47,799 nt of DNA from JAYZQT01 sp036136335 (lineage in GTDB: Bacteria > Pseudomonadota > Alphaproteobacteria > MPNO01 > UBA830). Position numbers and translations under genes: made by a program. This document shows positions 1-8,862 of this stretch, in pieces; the stretch's first letter is position 1; each line of letters starts with the position of its first letter. Where the stretch lies: positions 1 through 47,799 of the forward strand of contig JAYZQT010000065.1 in NCBI GenBank assembly GCA_036136335.1, in the 5' to 3' direction. The notes below the pieces were generated by a model, which was given only the letters and a program-made list of their open reading frames with translations, was not told where the DNA came from and made no database searches.

Positions 1-125
1 AGCGTGATTTATGATCTTCCCTTCCTTGATGAGAAGCAGAAGAAGAATATCCTCGGTGAAAACGCACGCCGGCTATACAACATGGATGTATCGGACCGTT
101 TCCCAGACTATCAGCCGCCAGTCTA
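1..125 (+). repeat. 125-bp perfect direct repeat, copy 1
   Basis: Bases 1-125 match bases 1242-1366 without a mismatch by direct reading. The repeat covers the 3' end of two amidohydrolase genes up to the second base of the stop codon. The left limit is cut by the window edge. Confidence 0.95.
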
Positions 126-126
126 G
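1..126 (+). CDS. Amidohydrolase, C-terminal end only (gene starts before the window)
   Basis: An open frame begins at base 1 (serine codon AGC) and ends at TAG 124-126, giving 41 residues. They are identical to the last 41 residues of the amidohydrolase that follows, and the DNA is identical for 125 bases; only the last base of the stop codon differs (TAG here, TAA there). It is therefore the tail of a tandem paralogue, separated from the next gene by only 11 bases. How far the identity extends leftwards cannot be seen. If base 1 is a contig end, an assembly repeat is also possible. Confidence 0.75.
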   Translation, partial: SVIYDLPFLDEKQKKNILGENARRLYNMDVSDRFPDYQPPV

Positions 127-137
127 CGGAACGGAAT

Positions 138-1367
138 ATGGAGATTCCCACAGATCATCTGAACAGGATGTCAGTTGCGGAGTTTGACACTTCGAAACTG
201 TTGATTAATGCGGCGCGACAGCGGGACCAGCGGAACTTCCAGGACACGCTGATCATCGACGTTGACTGTCATCATTACGAAAATGAATCGATGAAGGATA
301 TTGTCGAATTTATCGAAGACCCCGTGTTGCGCCGGACGGCCCAGGTTTATTCGGGCGCCGGCACCGGGGCCAATAACCCTTTTCAAATGGGCAGTCCGGG
401 TTCCCAGGATGTTGCCGGCCGGGTAACGCGTTACCCGCTGCGCAAGATGGAAGAGACACCACTAGACGATAAACATCGCGACATCCACCTTTCCCTGAAG
501 TGGATGGATGCGATGGGCGTCGATTATGTAATGCTGTTTCCTACACCCATGCTGCTGCTCGGTCTGCATCCGGTGCCGGAGTATGAGGTCGCGATGTCGC
601 GAGCCTACAACCGGTGGCTGATCGAAAAGATAATGGCGGAGGAAAAGCGGCTCAAGACGATGCTTTACCTGCCGTTCAACGATCCAGATGAAACCTACAA
701 GATGGTTCAGGACTTTGGTGATCGTGAGGGTGTGTGTGGTTTCATGGTGGTGTCGACCCGATACAAGCCGGTCTATGACAATGCCTACATGAAAACCTAT
801 TCCCTGATCGAGGAAATGGGCAAACCACTGGCATTTCATGGTTCTTACAGCTGGAACGATCAGCTTCTCGGTAACACCAACCGGTTCCTGGTTACCCACG
901 CACTCGGCTTTACGGTCTTTAATGCGGTGCACATGTGTAACTGGATTGTCAACGGACTCCCCGAGCGGTTTCCGAATCTGGATGTGATGTGGATTGAATC
1001 CGGGCTCGCCTGGGTGCCGTGGCTGATGCAGCGTCTCGACAATGATTACCGGATGAGATCATCGGAAGCACCACTGCTCAAGCGTCTGCCGAGTGAGTAC
1101 ATGGGAGAGATGTTCTACTCGTCCCAGCCGATGGAGATGCCCCACAACCCCGACATTCTCGAGATGACGTTCAAGATGATCAATGCGGAAACCCAGTTGT
1201 GCTGGTGTTCAGACTATCCCCATTGGGATATGGACGTCCCTAGCGTGATTTATGATCTTCCCTTCCTTGATGAGAAGCAGAAGAAGAATATCCTCGGTGA
1301 AAACGCACGCCGGCTATACAACATGGATGTATCGGACCGTTTCCCAGACTATCAGCCGCCAGTCTAA
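138..1367 (+). CDS. Amidohydrolase family protein (amidohydrolase_2 / ACMSD-like)
   Basis: 409 residues, close to the usual length for the cytosolic amidohydrolase_2 family, which hydrolyses or decarboxylates small substrates with a metal in a TIM barrel. Visible landmarks are the N-terminal DVDCHHYE segment (about residues 41-48) where metal ligands are expected, AFHG near the middle as a likely metal histidine, the ESGLAWVPW strand, and CSDYPHWD near residue 360 carrying the C-terminal aspartate. The ATG at 138 is used; an alternative ATG at 168 (MSVAEF) is possible and neither has a strong ribosome site. The stop lies 14 bases before a diiron-type protein, so the two are probably co-transcribed. 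The substrate is unknown. Confidence 0.85.
   Translation: MEIPTDHLNRMSVAEFDTSKLLINAARQRDQRNFQDTLIIDVDCHHYENESMKDIVEFIEDPVLRRTAQVYSGAGTGANNPFQMGSPGSQDVAGRVTRYPLRKMEETPLDDKHRDIHLSLKWMDAMGVDYVMLFPTPMLLLGLHPVPEYEVAMSRAYNRWLIEKIMAEEKRLKTMLYLPFNDPDETYKMVQDFGDREGVCGFMVVSTRYKPVYDNAYMKTYSLIEEMGKPLAFHGSYSWNDQLLGNTNRFLVTHALGFTVFNAVHMCNWIVNGLPERFPNLDVMWIESGLAWVPWLMQRLDNDYRMRSSEAPLLKRLPSEYMGEMFYSSQPMEMPHNPDILEMTFKMINAETQLCWCSDYPHWDMDVPSVIYDLPFLDEKQKKNILGENARRLYNMDVSDRFPDYQPPV
1242..1366 (+). repeat. 125-bp perfect direct repeat, copy 2
   Basis: This is the partner of bases 1-125, inside the 3' end of the complete amidohydrolase. The two copies diverge immediately after the second base of the stop codon. 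Confidence 0.95.
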
Positions 1368-1381
1368 AAAAGGAGAAGCCC

Positions 1382-2134
1382 GTGGCCCCGGATGGAGCAA
1401 CACCTGCAACCCCATCTGTTATTGACGATGTGGTTGCGATACGCGATCGCTGGCACACGAAGCACCACCCAATGTTTCGTGAACTTGCTGATGGAAGCCT
1501 CGACCTTCGGGTGCTGGGGACTTACATGGCACTTCACGGCAAGTTTGTGAAGTATGCTTACGAGGCATTTGCGCTGATGATTGTCCGGGCCTCCAAGGAT
1601 ATTCAGGCGATGATGATCGAAAATCTTGCTGAGGAACAGGGGCTGCTCGCCGGGCCGGACGGGGAAGCACACAATCACTCTGAAATGATCTTCGATTTCT
1701 GTTCGGCATCCGGTATGACACAGGAAGAGGTTCAGAATATCGAACCAACACCCGCCTGGTGGGCGCGGCAACTGCATTATCGTCATGTGTGTGAGACCGA
1801 GCCTGTGGGTGTTGCACTTGCGATGCTTTCGACCCAGGAAGGACAGCAGCCGGCTTTAAATGCCGAGGTTACTATCCCAGCCTTTGCAAAACATTACGGT
1901 TACGAGAGGGATGCCAGGGAAATCAAGTTTTTTGTCGAACATGAAAGTGCGGACCTCGAGCACTCCCAGCGGCAACTCGATCTATGCGCGGCACATCTTC
2001 AGGACCCTTCACTTCACGATCGTGCGCGCGAAGTATCCGAGCAGGCCTGCATGCTCCGTTGGGCTTCGACTACTGACACATACCGCTATGTTGCTCTTGG
2101 TGAGAAGGATCCCCTGCCACCGGGAATGAACTAG
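1382..2134 (+). CDS. Iron-containing redox enzyme family protein (TenA/PqqC-like, heme-oxygenase-like diiron fold)
   Basis: 250 residues, GTG start with AGGAG at 1371-1375. The all-helical pattern matches the TenA/PqqC/HDO superfamily. Likely metal-ligand regions are ENLAEEQG (about 80-87), AHNHSEM (about 97-102) and the late helix VEHESADLEHSQ with spaced Glu and His. Members of this fold act on small molecules as diiron oxygenases or, in PqqC and TenA, without metal; the Glu/His spacing here favours a metal-binding version. It sits 14 bases after the amidohydrolase, and pairing of the two suggests a two-step conversion of one substrate. The substrate is not identifiable. Confidence 0.75.
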   Translation: MAPDGATPATPSVIDDVVAIRDRWHTKHHPMFRELADGSLDLRVLGTYMALHGKFVKYAYEAFALMIVRASKDIQAMMIENLAEEQGLLAGPDGEAHNHSEMIFDFCSASGMTQEEVQNIEPTPAWWARQLHYRHVCETEPVGVALAMLSTQEGQQPALNAEVTIPAFAKHYGYERDAREIKFFVEHESADLEHSQRQLDLCAAHLQDPSLHDRAREVSEQACMLRWASTTDTYRYVALGEKDPLPPGMN

Positions 2135-2460
2135 GTTTCTCTCGCAAAACCGGGATCAATCGGGTCGACGAGTTCCGGAGGTGTCAGGGGCGCCACCAGG
2201 ACCCACTATAAGTCACTGCTGTTGTCGGGCTCCCGACACGTTTGAATGGATGAGAACCGTCGTCGGGTCTGAACCCATCTCGAGCCGATCGGCCGGTGTC
2301 GACGCATTAATCATTTTTTTGAGGTATTGAAAGCCTATGGCTTTGGGTGGCCTCACAGATTGAAACTGTTGCGAGGCGGTTAGGGCTATTTAAAACTTTC
2401 AATAGTTTAATACGGGCCTGCTACGGATATAATATTGATTACTGAATGTGAGAGGCAGTG
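2135..2460. other. Non-coding stretch of 326 bases upstream of the MmgE/PrpD gene
   Basis: No credible gene is seen on either strand. It contains a compact dyad at 2223-2238 (TGTCGGG, two bases, CCCGACA), a small GGGT/ACCC dyad near 2257-2268, a T7 run near 2314-2320 not attached to a good stem, and a near-perfect -10 element just before the next gene. The dyad is not followed by a T tract, so it is not a standard intrinsic terminator. Confidence 0.6.
2428..2433 (+). promoter_or_regulatory. Candidate -10 element (TATAAT)
   Basis: A perfect TATAAT lies 28 bases before the ATG at 2461, which would put the transcription start near 2440 with a 20-base leader. No good -35 hexamer is present at 16-18 bases upstream; TTTCAA at 2397-2402 is too far away. 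It may depend on an activator. Confidence 0.45.
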
Positions 2461-3786
2461 ATGCACACAGATCCGACAAATTTTGAAGATAGCCAATCTG
2501 AAGGGACCCTGACCGAGGGACTCGTATCCCTAATCCGAAACAAGCCGATTGCAAAGGTGGATCTCGATGTAATGGCATTGTTCACGCTTGATGGGATAGC
2601 TAACATGCTCGCCGGACGCAGAACCATTCCAGGCCAAAAGCTTCTGGCTTATCTTAAAGGGCGAAAAGCGGATGCCGGACGCCGTGCCCTGGTAATGGGT
2701 GGATTAACACACATTCTGGAAGTCGATGATTTACACAAGGCTTCGGTCCTCCACCCTGCATGTGTCACAATTCCGGCTGCCTTGGCCCTTGCAGGTGACC
2801 AGAGGCCACTTGGTATAGATTTTCTGACAGCGGTTCTATACGGATTTGAGGCATGCAGCCGGGTAGGAATGTCTGTTGGACAAACTCACTACAAGGTTTG
2901 GCACAATACCTCGACTTGCGGGACCTTTGGCGGAGCAATGACGGCTGCAACCATGTTAGGGCTCACTGATGTTGAAACGGTTCACGCGCTTGGAAATGCT
3001 GGTACCCAGTCAGCAGGATTATGGGAATTTCTTAACACTGGGGCTATGAGCAAGCATCTTCACGCGGGCCGAGCGGCGGAAGCGGGAATTCTGGCCGCCG
3101 ACCTGGCAAAGCTTGGGTTTACTGGTCCCCCGGCAATACTGGAGGGTCCACAGGGGCTTTATGCAGGCGCATGTCCCGATCCCGATCCAGAGGCGGTGCT
3201 GCGCGATCCTGACGCTCGATGGCAGGTCCATCAGACTTCGATCAAGCCTTGGCCGTCCTGCCGTCATACTCACCCGGTCATTGATGCAGCACTTGAACTT
3301 TCCGATAAAATTGATGTTAACCAAATCGAGAGGGTGGATGTCGCTATATATCAGGCTTCTATTGATGTTTGTGATCGTCCGGAACCAGAAACCGAATACG
3401 AAGCGAAATTCTCTTTGCAGCATTGCGTTGGCATTAGTCTGTTGGATGGCAAGTGCGGATTTGCGTCCTTCAATCCGTCAGGTCGCGAGAGAGCAGCCAA
3501 ATTGCGACGGCGCGTCTCCGTGCGAGCCAGTAATTCATATAGCGATGCATATCCTAAGGATTGGGGAGGTGAGGTAACTGTTAACCTCAGAAATGGGAGC
3601 TCAGTCAATGCTGTCCGGACCGCCTGCAAAGGCGATCCGGAGTATCCCCTTGGTCGGGAGGAGATGATGGTCAAAGCAAGGGATTTGCTGGCCTTTGGTG
3701 GTGTTAATGACGTGGAAGGTGTAATCGGTTCAATTATCGGCTTGGCCGATGGTGGAAAACTGTTTGAGTATGATCTCTTCGATTGA
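2461..3786 (+). CDS. MmgE/PrpD family protein
   Basis: 441 residues from ATG 2461, which has AGAGG 5 bases upstream; a GTG directly before it at 2458 is a less likely start. It matches the MmgE/PrpD fold, which includes 2-methylcitrate dehydratase, cis-aconitate decarboxylase and iminodisuccinate epimerase. Visible family segments are the N-terminal helical region with HILEVDD (about 85-91), TCGTFGGAMTAA (about 151-162), and IKPWPSCRHTHPVIDA (about 260-275). It is shorter and distinct from the true PrpD at 9675-11183. The TctCBA transporter directly downstream suggests it acts on an imported di- or tricarboxylate, but the reaction is unknown. Confidence 0.85.
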   Translation: MHTDPTNFEDSQSEGTLTEGLVSLIRNKPIAKVDLDVMALFTLDGIANMLAGRRTIPGQKLLAYLKGRKADAGRRALVMGGLTHILEVDDLHKASVLHPACVTIPAALALAGDQRPLGIDFLTAVLYGFEACSRVGMSVGQTHYKVWHNTSTCGTFGGAMTAATMLGLTDVETVHALGNAGTQSAGLWEFLNTGAMSKHLHAGRAAEAGILAADLAKLGFTGPPAILEGPQGLYAGACPDPDPEAVLRDPDARWQVHQTSIKPWPSCRHTHPVIDAALELSDKIDVNQIERVDVAIYQASIDVCDRPEPETEYEAKFSLQHCVGISLLDGKCGFASFNPSGRERAAKLRRRVSVRASNSYSDAYPKDWGGEVTVNLRNGSSVNAVRTACKGDPEYPLGREEMMVKARDLLAFGGVNDVEGVIGSIIGLADGGKLFEYDLFD

Positions 3787-3879
3787 AGTAACAAAGAGCA
3801 CATTTTTTTATGGGTTAAGGATTGAGTTGATACTAGACTGACGCATGTGTGGTTTTTTTTTAATAAAGGGAGAGCTTGA

Positions 3880-4857
3880 ATGAACATTAAATCCAAAATG
3901 GTTGGAATAGCGGCTGTGTCTGCGATGACAGCCGCCATAGCGATTTCTGCGCCTGCGCAGGCAACTGACTTTCCGTGTCGTACCGCCAAGCTGATCGTGC
4001 CATGGGGTGCGGGCGGCGGCACCGGTGTGATATTTCGTTTGGTGATAGAATCCATCAACAAGACCGGGATCAGTCCACAACTTCAGATGGTCAATATCTC
4101 GGGCCAGGGCGGCAACAAGGGCGCCAAGGTCGCGCGCAAGGCAAAGGCGGATGGCTGCACCCTTTTTGCCATCCATCAGAGTGCGTTGAGCAGCTACCTT
4201 ACAGGCCGTGTGAACTTTACCTGGGATGCCTTTGAGCCGGTCTCCATGCTGACCCGCACTTCACCAATTATCGGTGCCAACAAGAATGTGCCATGGAAAA
4301 ATGCCAAGGAACTGGTTGCAGCTGCGAAGGCCAAACCGGGTACAATTCTGACTGGCGGCACGCTGGGTTCTACCAGCCATTTCTGGTTCCTGCTGCTTGA
4401 AGACGCTGCCGGGATAAAACTGAAACATATATCCTACGACGGAACCCGCCAGCGCATGACCGCACTGCTGGCCAACAATATTTCGATCGGTGAGATCAAT
4501 CTGGCTGCTGCTGTTAAATATATTCAGGCTGGCGAGTTGAAAGCGCTTGGGATTTACACTGAAAAGCGCCACCCATTGGCCCCCAAAGTTCCGACGATGC
4601 GGGAACAGGGTATCAATCTGGTGGCTGGCACCGATCGTGGCGTTGTAGCACCGAAAGGTACGCCGAGGGCGCTCGTTGAATTCTGGGGAAAGGCGTTTGA
4701 AAAAGCAGCAAATGACCCTGCCTTGGTTGCCGCTTTGGCCAAGAAAGGCACGTCGGTGCATTTTAAAGGTCCCGCAGCCTCGACAGCTTACTGGAAGGAG
4801 ACATTCCAGAAGTGGAAGGGAATTGCGAAAAAGGTTGGAATGTATAAGGGCAACTGA
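3880..4857 (+). CDS. tctC: Tripartite tricarboxylate transporter substrate-binding protein (Bug/TctC family)
   Basis: 325 residues. The N-terminus is a classical signal peptide (basic MNIKSK, hydrophobic stretch, APAQA just before TDFPC, cleavage near residue 28), so the protein is periplasmic. PCRTAKLIVPWGAGGGTG is the typical start of the Bug fold with the carboxylate-binding loop, and the C-terminal VPTMREQGINL segment is also diagnostic. AAAGGGAGA precedes the ATG. It captures a carboxylate for the TctB-TctA membrane pair encoded next. The ligand cannot be told from sequence; the upstream MmgE/PrpD gene hints at a carboxylic acid. Confidence 0.93.
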   Translation: MNIKSKMVGIAAVSAMTAAIAISAPAQATDFPCRTAKLIVPWGAGGGTGVIFRLVIESINKTGISPQLQMVNISGQGGNKGAKVARKAKADGCTLFAIHQSALSSYLTGRVNFTWDAFEPVSMLTRTSPIIGANKNVPWKNAKELVAAAKAKPGTILTGGTLGSTSHFWFLLLEDAAGIKLKHISYDGTRQRMTALLANNISIGEINLAAAVKYIQAGELKALGIYTEKRHPLAPKVPTMREQGINLVAGTDRGVVAPKGTPRALVEFWGKAFEKAANDPALVAALAKKGTSVHFKGPAASTAYWKETFQKWKGIAKKVGMYKGN

Positions 4858-4872
4858 CCTGGATAATCCTAA

Positions 4873-4911
4873 TCGGACGGGTGGTTACCGGACTGCGGGC
4901 TGCCCGTCCGA
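4873..4911 (+). other. Stem-loop between tctC and tctB
   Basis: Two perfect 9-base arms, TCGGACGGG (4873-4881) and CCCGTCCGA (4903-4911), enclose a 21-base loop. There is no T tract, so it is unlikely to stop transcription fully. Such hairpins after binding-protein genes commonly protect the upstream mRNA and raise binding-protein yield over membrane subunits; that role is inferred here. Confidence 0.6.
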
Positions 4912-4942
4912 GACCGTTTAAATCAAAATCGAAAAACATATC

Positions 4943-5434
4943 ATGGAGCGAATCAATCGCGATGTGATCGCCGCTCTGTTTCTAGTGGCGTTGACATGCA
5001 TGTTTTTCGCGGCTTCCTTTACCATCCGGGTTACCGCGTACGGTACGGTTGCCTCCCATGTCTGGCCGCGCGCTATTCTCGTGGGTCTAGGCGCGCTTTG
5101 CGTCCTTTATCTGGTAAATTCCCTCCGCGGACTTTATCAGGGCGACGACAGCGGATCACGGAAGGGCCTGATAGGCTGGCTTACGAAGTACCGGAATGCC
5201 ATCTGGTGTTTTTTCATGTACGCACTGTTCCTCTTCACGCTGCCATATCTGGGTATACTGATCGGTGGGGTTCTGTTTGTATTTTTTGTTCTCAACCTCA
5301 TGGGAGGGTGGAGATTCGTGCAACTGGCAATTCATGGAGCAATTGCTGTCGGCACGATGGGTGCGATGTGGGCAATATTTACCTTTGGGCTACGCGTGAT
5401 CCTGCCCGAAGGTGAATTGCTCCGGTTCTGGTAG
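4943..5434 (+). CDS. tctB: Tripartite tricarboxylate transporter small membrane subunit (TctB)
   Basis: 163 residues with four hydrophobic segments (roughly residues 9-28, 38-58, 84-104 and 118-145), as expected for TctB. The order binding protein, small membrane protein, large membrane protein is the standard tct arrangement. The ATG at 4943 has only a weak purine-rich site. The stop is 10 bases before the likely start of tctA. It is the small inner-membrane partner of TctA in a sodium- or proton-driven carboxylate importer. Confidence 0.88.
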   Translation: MERINRDVIAALFLVALTCMFFAASFTIRVTAYGTVASHVWPRAILVGLGALCVLYLVNSLRGLYQGDDSGSRKGLIGWLTKYRNAIWCFFMYALFLFTLPYLGILIGGVLFVFFVLNLMGGWRFVQLAIHGAIAVGTMGAMWAIFTFGLRVILPEGELLRFW

Positions 5435-5444
5435 CGGCTCCGCC

Positions 5445-7130
5445 ATGATTTTTGAAAATGTATTGGCCGCTGCTGATGCCCTGATAACGATCCAGACAAT
5501 GGCGCTTATGGTACTCGGTGTCGCTGCGGGCCTGATAGCGGGTGCCATCCCCGGCTTTACCATCACGATGGCGGTCGTCCTTACGTTACCTTTCACATTT
5601 GGTATGTCTCCTATTCAGGGGCTTGCTACCATGATCGGAGTCTTTGTTGGCGGGCTCTCGGGTGGCCTGATGGCCGGGATATTGACTGGAATACCGGGAA
5701 CGCCGTCGTCCGTAGCCACGACATTTGATGGCTTTCCTTTGGCGCGGAAGGGGCGCCCGGGTCTCGCGCTCGGCATTGGCGTGTGGGCATCATTCTTTGG
5801 GGGCATAATTAGCGCCATATTGCTAATTACCGTAGCACCGCAACTTGCCCGGATTGGGCTTGAATTTGGGCCGTGGGATTTCTTTGCATTGGTCATGTTT
5901 GCGCTCACAATTACGGCAAGTCTGTCCGGTGACAATCTGGTAAAAGGGCTGATAGCAGGCGCACTAGGATTGCTGGTTGCAACTGTGGGCTCGGACGAAA
6001 TTAACGGTGTTGAGAGATTCAGCTTTGGGTTCGAGCCCATAGAACAGGGATTTTCTTTTCTGCCGGTGCTGGTCGGCCTGTTCGCTTTCAGTCAGCTTCT
6101 CAGTGATGTCCAGGATAGAAAAAAGGCACGTGAACCGCTGATGCCACAGGGCACGGCCGCCGTGCGCATCGAGCACGCGCAGGCTATTAGAGAGGTTCTG
6201 GGCCGATGGGGTAATTTGATCAGGTCGTCGCTGATTGGTGTATTCACGGGCATATTGCCGGCGGCTGGCGGGTCCATTTCCAACATTCTTGCTTACGATC
6301 AGGCGAAAAAGGCGTCCAAACATCCAGAAGAGTTCGGCACCGGTTCTCCGGAAGGAATTGTCGCGCCTGAAGCGGCAAATAACGCGACGGCCGGCGGTGC
6401 GCTGATAACGATGATGGCACTGGGAATTCCCGGGGATATTGTGACGGCGATTATGCTGGGTGCGCTACTAATTCATGATGTTATTCCGAGCCCTACATTC
6501 ATCACCGACGAGCCGAGGCTGGCTTACGGAATTTTCATGGCGTTTTTCTTTGCTAATTTTATCATGGTTGCCATGCAGGCGATTTGCCTGCGCGGGTTTG
6601 TGCTGGTAACCCGGCTGCGAATGTATGTTCTGGCCGGGGTCATTCTGGCATATTGCGGAATAGGTATTTTTGCCCTCAATAACATCGTATTCGACATGTG
6701 GACGCTACTGATTTTTGGTGTAATTGGTCTGGTAATGAAGGTGATGGGATTCCCGTTGGCACCGATGATACTAGGGGTCGTACTGGGTCATATCGCCGAA
6801 CTCAACCTCAACCGTGCGTTGTCAACCAGCGATGACCTGACGCTGTTTCTGACGAGACCCTGGTCGCTGTTTTTTCTACTTTTGGGACTTTTCTCGATTC
6901 TTTTTCCCTGGTATCAGAAAATGCGGGGGGTTGCCCGGTGGACCCTAATCTATCCGACGGCCATGCTAATATGCCTTGGAGTGCCCATGTTTATGATGCA
7001 GGGCGTTGTGCGTCCCGGATTAGCGGTCGTGATGTTCGTATTTGGGGCCTTGCTGTTCTGCCGGCATTGGCGGAATGGATGGAGAACTGGAATTTTTCCC
7101 GACGGCTCGGTGGATCTGGAAGATTCCTGA
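5445..7130 (+). CDS. tctA: Tripartite tricarboxylate transporter permease (TctA)
   Basis: 561 residues from ATG 5445. A GTG at 5412 inside tctB would add 11 residues (glycine/serine-rich), but starting at 5445 avoids that overlap and begins with the usual MIFENVL segment. Many transmembrane helices are evident. The family hallmark GAIPGFTITMAVVLTLPFTF is near residue 35-54, followed by GGLSGGLMAGILTGIPGTPSSVAT and, in the second half, PEAANNATAGGALITMMALGIPGD. It forms the large channel subunit of the importer. The C-terminus carries an extra hydrophobic region, making it longer than the usual ~500 residues. Confidence 0.93.
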   Translation: MIFENVLAAADALITIQTMALMVLGVAAGLIAGAIPGFTITMAVVLTLPFTFGMSPIQGLATMIGVFVGGLSGGLMAGILTGIPGTPSSVATTFDGFPLARKGRPGLALGIGVWASFFGGIISAILLITVAPQLARIGLEFGPWDFFALVMFALTITASLSGDNLVKGLIAGALGLLVATVGSDEINGVERFSFGFEPIEQGFSFLPVLVGLFAFSQLLSDVQDRKKAREPLMPQGTAAVRIEHAQAIREVLGRWGNLIRSSLIGVFTGILPAAGGSISNILAYDQAKKASKHPEEFGTGSPEGIVAPEAANNATAGGALITMMALGIPGDIVTAIMLGALLIHDVIPSPTFITDEPRLAYGIFMAFFFANFIMVAMQAICLRGFVLVTRLRMYVLAGVILAYCGIGIFALNNIVFDMWTLLIFGVIGLVMKVMGFPLAPMILGVVLGHIAELNLNRALSTSDDLTLFLTRPWSLFFLLLGLFSILFPWYQKMRGVARWTLIYPTAMLICLGVPMFMMQGVVRPGLAVVMFVFGALLFCRHWRNGWRTGIFPDGSVDLEDS

Positions 7131-7173
7131 CTGTGTTCAGTAAAATTAATCAATTACCCAAGGGAGGTGGAAT

Positions 7174-8859
7174 TTAATCATCCTTGAGTGCCGCAGCACG
7201 GATTTCAGAGAGCGTTGAGGTAGGTAGAACCGCATTTGGCTCAATTACCAGTTCGATCAATGCCGGACCTGCCGCGGCGAGACACCGTTCGAAAGCACCC
7301 TTGAAATCTTTCGTTTTTGTTACGGTTTCACCATGGGCACCATATGCACGCGCGAGAGCTGCAAAGTCGGGGTTAACCAGATCTGTTCCCGATTTGCGTT
7401 TGGGGTAATAGGTCTCTTGGTGCATGCGGATAGTGCCGTACATACCGTTATTTATGACAATGAATATTACATTAGCTGCCTGCTGGACCGCGGTTCCGAT
7501 TTCCTGACCGTTCATCTGAAAACATCCATCACCGCTGAAGGAGACGACGACGCGACCAGGGTGGCGGATAGCCGCCGAAACGCCAGCCGGAACGCCATAA
7601 CCCATGGCACCGGATTGCGGTGCAAGCTGAGTTCCGTATTGCTTGTAACGGAAAAACCGATGAACCCATACGGTATAGTTGCCGGCCCCATTGGTAATCA
7701 TTGCGTCTTCCGGCAGGCTTTCGCTCAGCCACGCCACTATCTCCGAATAATTCACGTCCCCTGGCATTCCCTGAGGTAATGAAAACTCCCGGTAGTCCTC
7801 ATGCGCCGTTCTGGTACTATCCTCCCAGGCTGCTTTAACCGGCTTCAGTTCCCTTGCGGCTAAACAGAATTCCGCCATACCCGCATTGATACCCAAGTCT
7901 GCCTGATAGACCTTACTGAGTTCCCCAACACCGGCGCTGATGTGAACCAAAGTTTGCCTTGGTTTGGGAAAAGTAAAATAGGTGTATCCTCCGGTAACGA
8001 TCTCGCCAAGCTGCGGGCCAAGAACGATCAAAAGATCGGTATCATCAAGGCGCTTCTTCAGTTTTGGGTTGATCCCGAGACCCACTACTCCCGCGTAGTT
8101 TGGATGTCGATTGTCAAAAAGGTCCTGTCGCCGGTAAGACAGGGTAACGGGTAATCTGTTTCGTTCGGCGAATTTAACCAGATCATCACATGCTGCTTTT
8201 GACCACCCCCCGCCTCCGGCTAGTATTAGTGGCCTCTTGGATTTTGAGAGCATTTCGTGAACTCTGTCCATGTTTGCCGGGCCGGGGTGTGATTGAACGG
8301 CACGAAAAGGTTGCCCGTCTTCAGGTTCAGCCCGCTCTGTCTGCATGTCCTCGGGTAGGGCGAGAACGACGGGTCCGGGCCGACCAGAGCAGGCTACATG
8401 AAAGGCGCGGCTAACCATTTCTGGTATCCGGGCAGGATTGTCGATCTGTGCAACCCATTTCGTCATTTCCCCAAACATGCGGCGGTAATCGACTTCCTGA
8501 AAGGCTTCGCGTTCCGCCATGTCACGGGCAACCTGTCCAACAAAAAGGATTACCGGAGTGGAATCCTGGTGTGCTGTATGGATACCAACCGATGCGTTTG
8601 TTGCGCCTGGTCCACGGGTTACAAATCCGATGCCCGGCCTGCCGGTCATCTTTCCCCACGCGTCCGCCATATTGGCAACGCCTCCTTCCTGACGACATAC
8701 GACTAAGTTGATTTCTTCCTGAACGTCATGGAATGCATCGAGTGTTGCAAGATAACTCTCACCGGGTACACAGAACACGGTATCAACACCGTGAAGGCGG
8801 AGACAGTCCACGAGGATTTGTCCGCCGGTCCGAAAATTGGAGGAGGCTTTGTTGGGCAT
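7174..8859 (-). CDS. Thiamine pyrophosphate-binding enzyme, acetolactate-synthase-like
   Basis: 561 residues with the three-domain ThDP fold. The catalytic glutamate is in CRQEGGVANMAD (Glu58), the middle FAD/nucleotide-like domain covers about 190-340, and the ThDP/Mg motif starts at GDGCFQMNGQEIGTA (443-457) and ends in INN (469-471). It belongs to the acetolactate synthase, glyoxylate carboligase, sulfoacetaldehyde acetyltransferase group; the exact member is not clear. There is no small regulatory subunit next to it, which argues against housekeeping acetolactate synthase. The start lies 3 bases after the cupin stop, so the two form an operon transcribed away from prpDBC. Confidence 0.85.
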   Translation of the reverse strand: MPNKASSNFRTGGQILVDCLRLHGVDTVFCVPGESYLATLDAFHDVQEEINLVVCRQEGGVANMADAWGKMTGRPGIGFVTRGPGATNASVGIHTAHQDSTPVILFVGQVARDMAEREAFQEVDYRRMFGEMTKWVAQIDNPARIPEMVSRAFHVACSGRPGPVVLALPEDMQTERAEPEDGQPFRAVQSHPGPANMDRVHEMLSKSKRPLILAGGGGWSKAACDDLVKFAERNRLPVTLSYRRQDLFDNRHPNYAGVVGLGINPKLKKRLDDTDLLIVLGPQLGEIVTGGYTYFTFPKPRQTLVHISAGVGELSKVYQADLGINAGMAEFCLAARELKPVKAAWEDSTRTAHEDYREFSLPQGMPGDVNYSEIVAWLSESLPEDAMITNGAGNYTVWVHRFFRYKQYGTQLAPQSGAMGYGVPAGVSAAIRHPGRVVVSFSGDGCFQMNGQEIGTAVQQAANVIFIVINNGMYGTIRMHQETYYPKRKSGTDLVNPDFAALARAYGAHGETVTKTKDFKGAFERCLAAAGPALIELVIEPNAVLPTSTLSEIRAAALKDD

Positions 8860-8862
8860 GGG

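Noticed and set aside
2223..2238. TGTCGGG/CCCGACA dyad as a terminator after the diiron-protein gene
   Set aside because: No T tract follows and the loop is only two bases, so it does not fit an intrinsic terminator; described only as part of the non-coding stretch.
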